Of a DNA stretch of 64,000 nt, positions 61,479 to 64,000 are shown piece after piece; position 1 is the stretch's first letter, and every line of letters starts with the position of its first letter. The position numbers and the translations under genes are program-made. The stretch comes from Oenanthe sinensis (Eukaryota > Streptophyta > Magnoliopsida > Apiales > Apiaceae). Under the pieces are notes generated by a model. The model saw nothing but the letters and a program-made list of their open reading frames with translations, ran no database searches and was not told where the DNA came from. The stretch is from assembly GCA_028671895.1 (NCBI GenBank), contig CM053803.1, positions 43,770,786-43,834,785 on the forward strand, written 5' to 3'.

Positions 61479-61948
61479 TACTTCCTCGTCCCAATTTAGT
61501 TGTCTTATTTGTATTTTTCAATCAAATTAAATAAATTTTAACTAAAAAATATATCTATTATATAATTAAAAATAATAACAACATATCTATATATAATGAG
61601 AATAAATATTAATCTAGGGATACTTTTCCTAATATTACAAAAAATACATGAAAACAAATAAATCTAATAATTTATTATTAAATATTTATTTATTAGTTAT
61701 TTTATATTGTTTACAAAACTAAGAATTAAATAATTAAGTAATTAATATAATATACTTAAATCAATCATTACCTCAAGAAACTATCATGAAATCTACAACA
61801 GTATCTTTATTCTCATATATAATTTACCTTAAAATATAATTTTTAGTTTTTTTGTTAAAATTATAAAATAATAATTCATACAGTAAAATTTTGATTAATT
61901 TAACCCAGAAAAATCAAACAATACGTTTAATTTAGAATAGAGGGAGTG
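61479..61948. mobile_element. Stowaway-like MITE
   Basis: The left end TACTTCCTCGTCCCAATT and the right end TAGAGGGAGTG (reverse complement CACTCCCTCTA) resemble Tc1/mariner Stowaway termini with a TA target. About 470 bp of AT-rich interior, no transposase. The right TA is mutated. Confidence 0.55.
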
Positions 61949-62757
61949 TGTGGAATTAGTCATGTAATTTAGAAAAGAATTGATGAATACAAACCATGAG
62001 ATCAGAATGATAAATTTTAAAAATTTTGCCTATCATATTAATCTTTGCGATATTTCAAAATCAAATGAAGCGCTTTCTAAATTTTTACATGAAGTTAATT
62101 ATTAGAACTAATAATTAAATAAAATTTTAATCTAAATATTTCATCCACTTTAAATTTTGTATTTCAAACAATTAAATTTTCATCTATTACTTAATGATAA
62201 TAAAATCCTAATATTAGTAATTCTGAATATAAAACCTTCATATATCAAATTGAAAAAGCCTCTTTATTCATTAAATGCCTCCTCCTGCACTAATTTTTTT
62301 AAAATAAAACAAACAAGCCAAGCCCATAATATACAGCTTAAAACATTTTATTTAACACATTTGTCAGGCAAAATATATATGAAAAATCTAGTTGGGCCTC
62401 TATTGGACCTTTTCATCCTCCGTCAACAGATTGGTTAACTTGGAGGCCCCGGCCCAGAAACTCAGGAGAATAAAACTCAACATTGATTTATGCCAGAATA
62501 AATGTCAACATTAATTATCAATATCACTCCATTATACATAGTAGATTTTAACCCAACAGATATTTTGTTTTATTAAATAAATTATTTATTTTAAAGCTAC
62601 TAATATTTTATAATTTTAAAAAGTTTTAATATATTATAATTATATTAGTTTTTAAACTTATTTAAATTATATATTTGTGCATCAATCAAATTAAATATAA
62701 ATAAGAAATTATAGAATATTAAAAATAAATATGTATATCGCACAAAATATAAATTTA
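61949..62757. other. AT-rich intergenic DNA
   Basis: Nothing recognised beyond low-complexity AT. A short 93-codon open stretch at 62157-62438 has no family resemblance. Confidence 0.45.
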
Positions 62758-63531
62758 TCTATACTATATTGATAAAACCGCAAGGCAAATGTTTGGTCTG
62801 TGTCAGTCTAGTCCTTTTTTGTCTCACTCAACTTCAAATACATGTGTTTGTCTCCTATTCAATTTCAAACACATTCTTTTAATCAATATGTTATCATGTT
62901 TTAATTTTTTAATTAGTCAATATCTTTAATTTATTTAATATCAGAATTTATTAATTAAATTTTATGAATATTAGAATAATATTATTATTTTATTTATATT
63001 AATTGAATTTTATTATATTTTTCTATCTATATTATATATATATATATTTATATTATATTACTCTAAACGAACTTTTTTAATTAGAATATAGAGTTATACT
63101 CACAATCTAATAGCATGTTTCAATTTCTTCATCGCTCAAACACTTTAATTTATTTTAAATTGCAACTTTATAATAAAAAATTTTGAATATTAAAATTATA
63201 TTAATATTTTATCTATATTAAAACATACTCTTTTATTTAAATTTTAATTAAAATATTTCTAATATATTCGAAACTCTTTTTATTAATAAAAAATTATTAA
63301 TATTTTGCACATGTTATTAATCTATGTTAATTAATATAAATATGTAACTATATATTAATTAGACTTTAAACACATAATATAAATATGATGCAAAATTAAT
63401 GTATCTCATGTAAAATATTACATAAAAAATATTAATAACATAAATAATTAAATTAAATATTTAATTCATTTAAAATATATAATATATTATTTATTATTCT
63501 TCTCCCGTGCTTTGCACGGGTTATAGGCTAG
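62758..63531 (+). mobile_element. Non-autonomous Helitron (774 bp)
   Basis: 5' end TCTATACTATATTG directly after an A. The 3' end has the hairpin CCCGTGC-TTT-GCACGGG (63504-63520), seven bases, then CTAG at 63528-63531 followed by T. TC start, CTRR end, a subterminal hairpin and insertion between A and T are the Helitron signature (rolling-circle transposition). The interior is AT-rich with no Rep/helicase, so it depends on an autonomous partner. Confidence 0.82.
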
Positions 63532-63859
63532 TATTATTAATACATAAATATGTAAAATTTTGTGATTCGAAATATTATGAACATGATTTTTTAATATATC
63601 AAACAAATGTTTAATATATTTAAGATTATACATATTAAATTTAAATATATTTTTTATAAGATCCCTATTATGTTTATTTTATATAAAATTTAATAGATAT
63701 TATGGTATGTAAGATATAATATATATGTATATGTTAATAATATGATAATATAATTATTAATTTGGATAATTTTTTTAATTTGGATAATATAATTAAATTT
63801 TAATATTTTAAATCAATTATAAAAAAGTTTTTCAAATGGAATATAATTTTAAAGAGCTA
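63532..63859. other. AT-rich DNA, nothing recognised
   Basis: Low-complexity AT sequence between the Helitron and the retroelement fragment. Confidence 0.5.
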
Positions 63860-64000
63860 GGCTTCTTTGAGTTTGTGATTAAGTGTAAAAATAAAATGTT
63901 AGATCTACTTTGCTATTTATATGAATTAGACAACTCGACTGGAATTGCAATCGAGTTTAGTGATCGATAACCCAGAAAAGAGTAAAGTTAATATTAGTAG
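63860..64000 (-). mobile_element. Fragment of a second C-family Sirevirus (internal promoter segment)
   Basis: In reverse complement this matches element C at about 36083-36172 nearly base for base: AATTCCAGTCGAGTTGTC, then ATATAAATAGCAAAGTAGATC, TAACATTT and CAAACTCAAAGAA. It stops matching at about 63860, before the extra ORF would begin, and continues beyond the window end. The TATA box lies at about 63912-63922. Confidence 0.8.

Noticed and set aside
1..64000. tRNA, rRNA or other structural RNA genes
   Set aside because: I saw no cloverleaf with A and B boxes and no rRNA-like stretch; the tRNA-like words are retroelement primer sites.

Overview
This is nuclear DNA of a flowering plant, very probably a eudicot. 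The evidence is intron-rich genes with GT..AG junctions, two plastid-targeted housekeeping genes, an auxin response factor, AT-rich intergenic DNA, and nested Ty1/copia LTR retrotransposons of the Sirevirus type. I cannot name the species from the sequence.

Layout. 1-3658 and 18129 to about 20293 are the two halves of one old minus-strand copia element (called D here). It is split in its 5' leader by a 14.5-kb Sirevirus-type element (element 1, 3664-18128) with 1220- and 1176-bp LTRs, a TCGGG target duplication, gag, pol and a long extra ORF after pol. 20457-22799 is a truncated ARF3/ETTIN-like gene. 23055-23761 is a repeat block with a 59-bp near-perfect hairpin and a CACTA-type end. 23762-42218 is a pile of three decayed Sireviruses: A (minus), B (minus, gag and 5' LTR only) and C (plus; RNase H tail, extra ORF and 3' LTR). 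B's LTR abuts C inside its RNase H.

42.6-43.3 kb holds a degenerate protein-kinase-like fragment. 44589-47648 is a complete ten-exon plastid malonyl-CoA:ACP transacylase gene (minus). 50.1-51.6 kb holds gene debris, including a PP2C tail and a phenylalanine/glycine-rich reading frame. 55142-60001 is a complete nine-exon SLP1-type calcineurin-like phosphatase gene (minus). The last 4 kb hold a duplicated foldback repeat, a Stowaway-like MITE, a 774-bp Helitron with both ends, and a fragment of a C-family Sirevirus promoter region.

The strongest pattern concerns the Sireviruses. Each family carries its own short motif, repeated many times both in its LTR and in an internal region: ATCGAGA in element 1 and C, GGCGCAA in A, TTGACAGTA in B. 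In element 1 and C the internal array sits just upstream of a TATA box and the extra ORF. This suggests that the LTR's regulatory module was duplicated to drive the extra gene from a second promoter.

Only MCAT and SLP1 look like ordinary intact genes. The ARF-like gene is open but lacks parts of the family fold. Everything else is mobile DNA or decayed.
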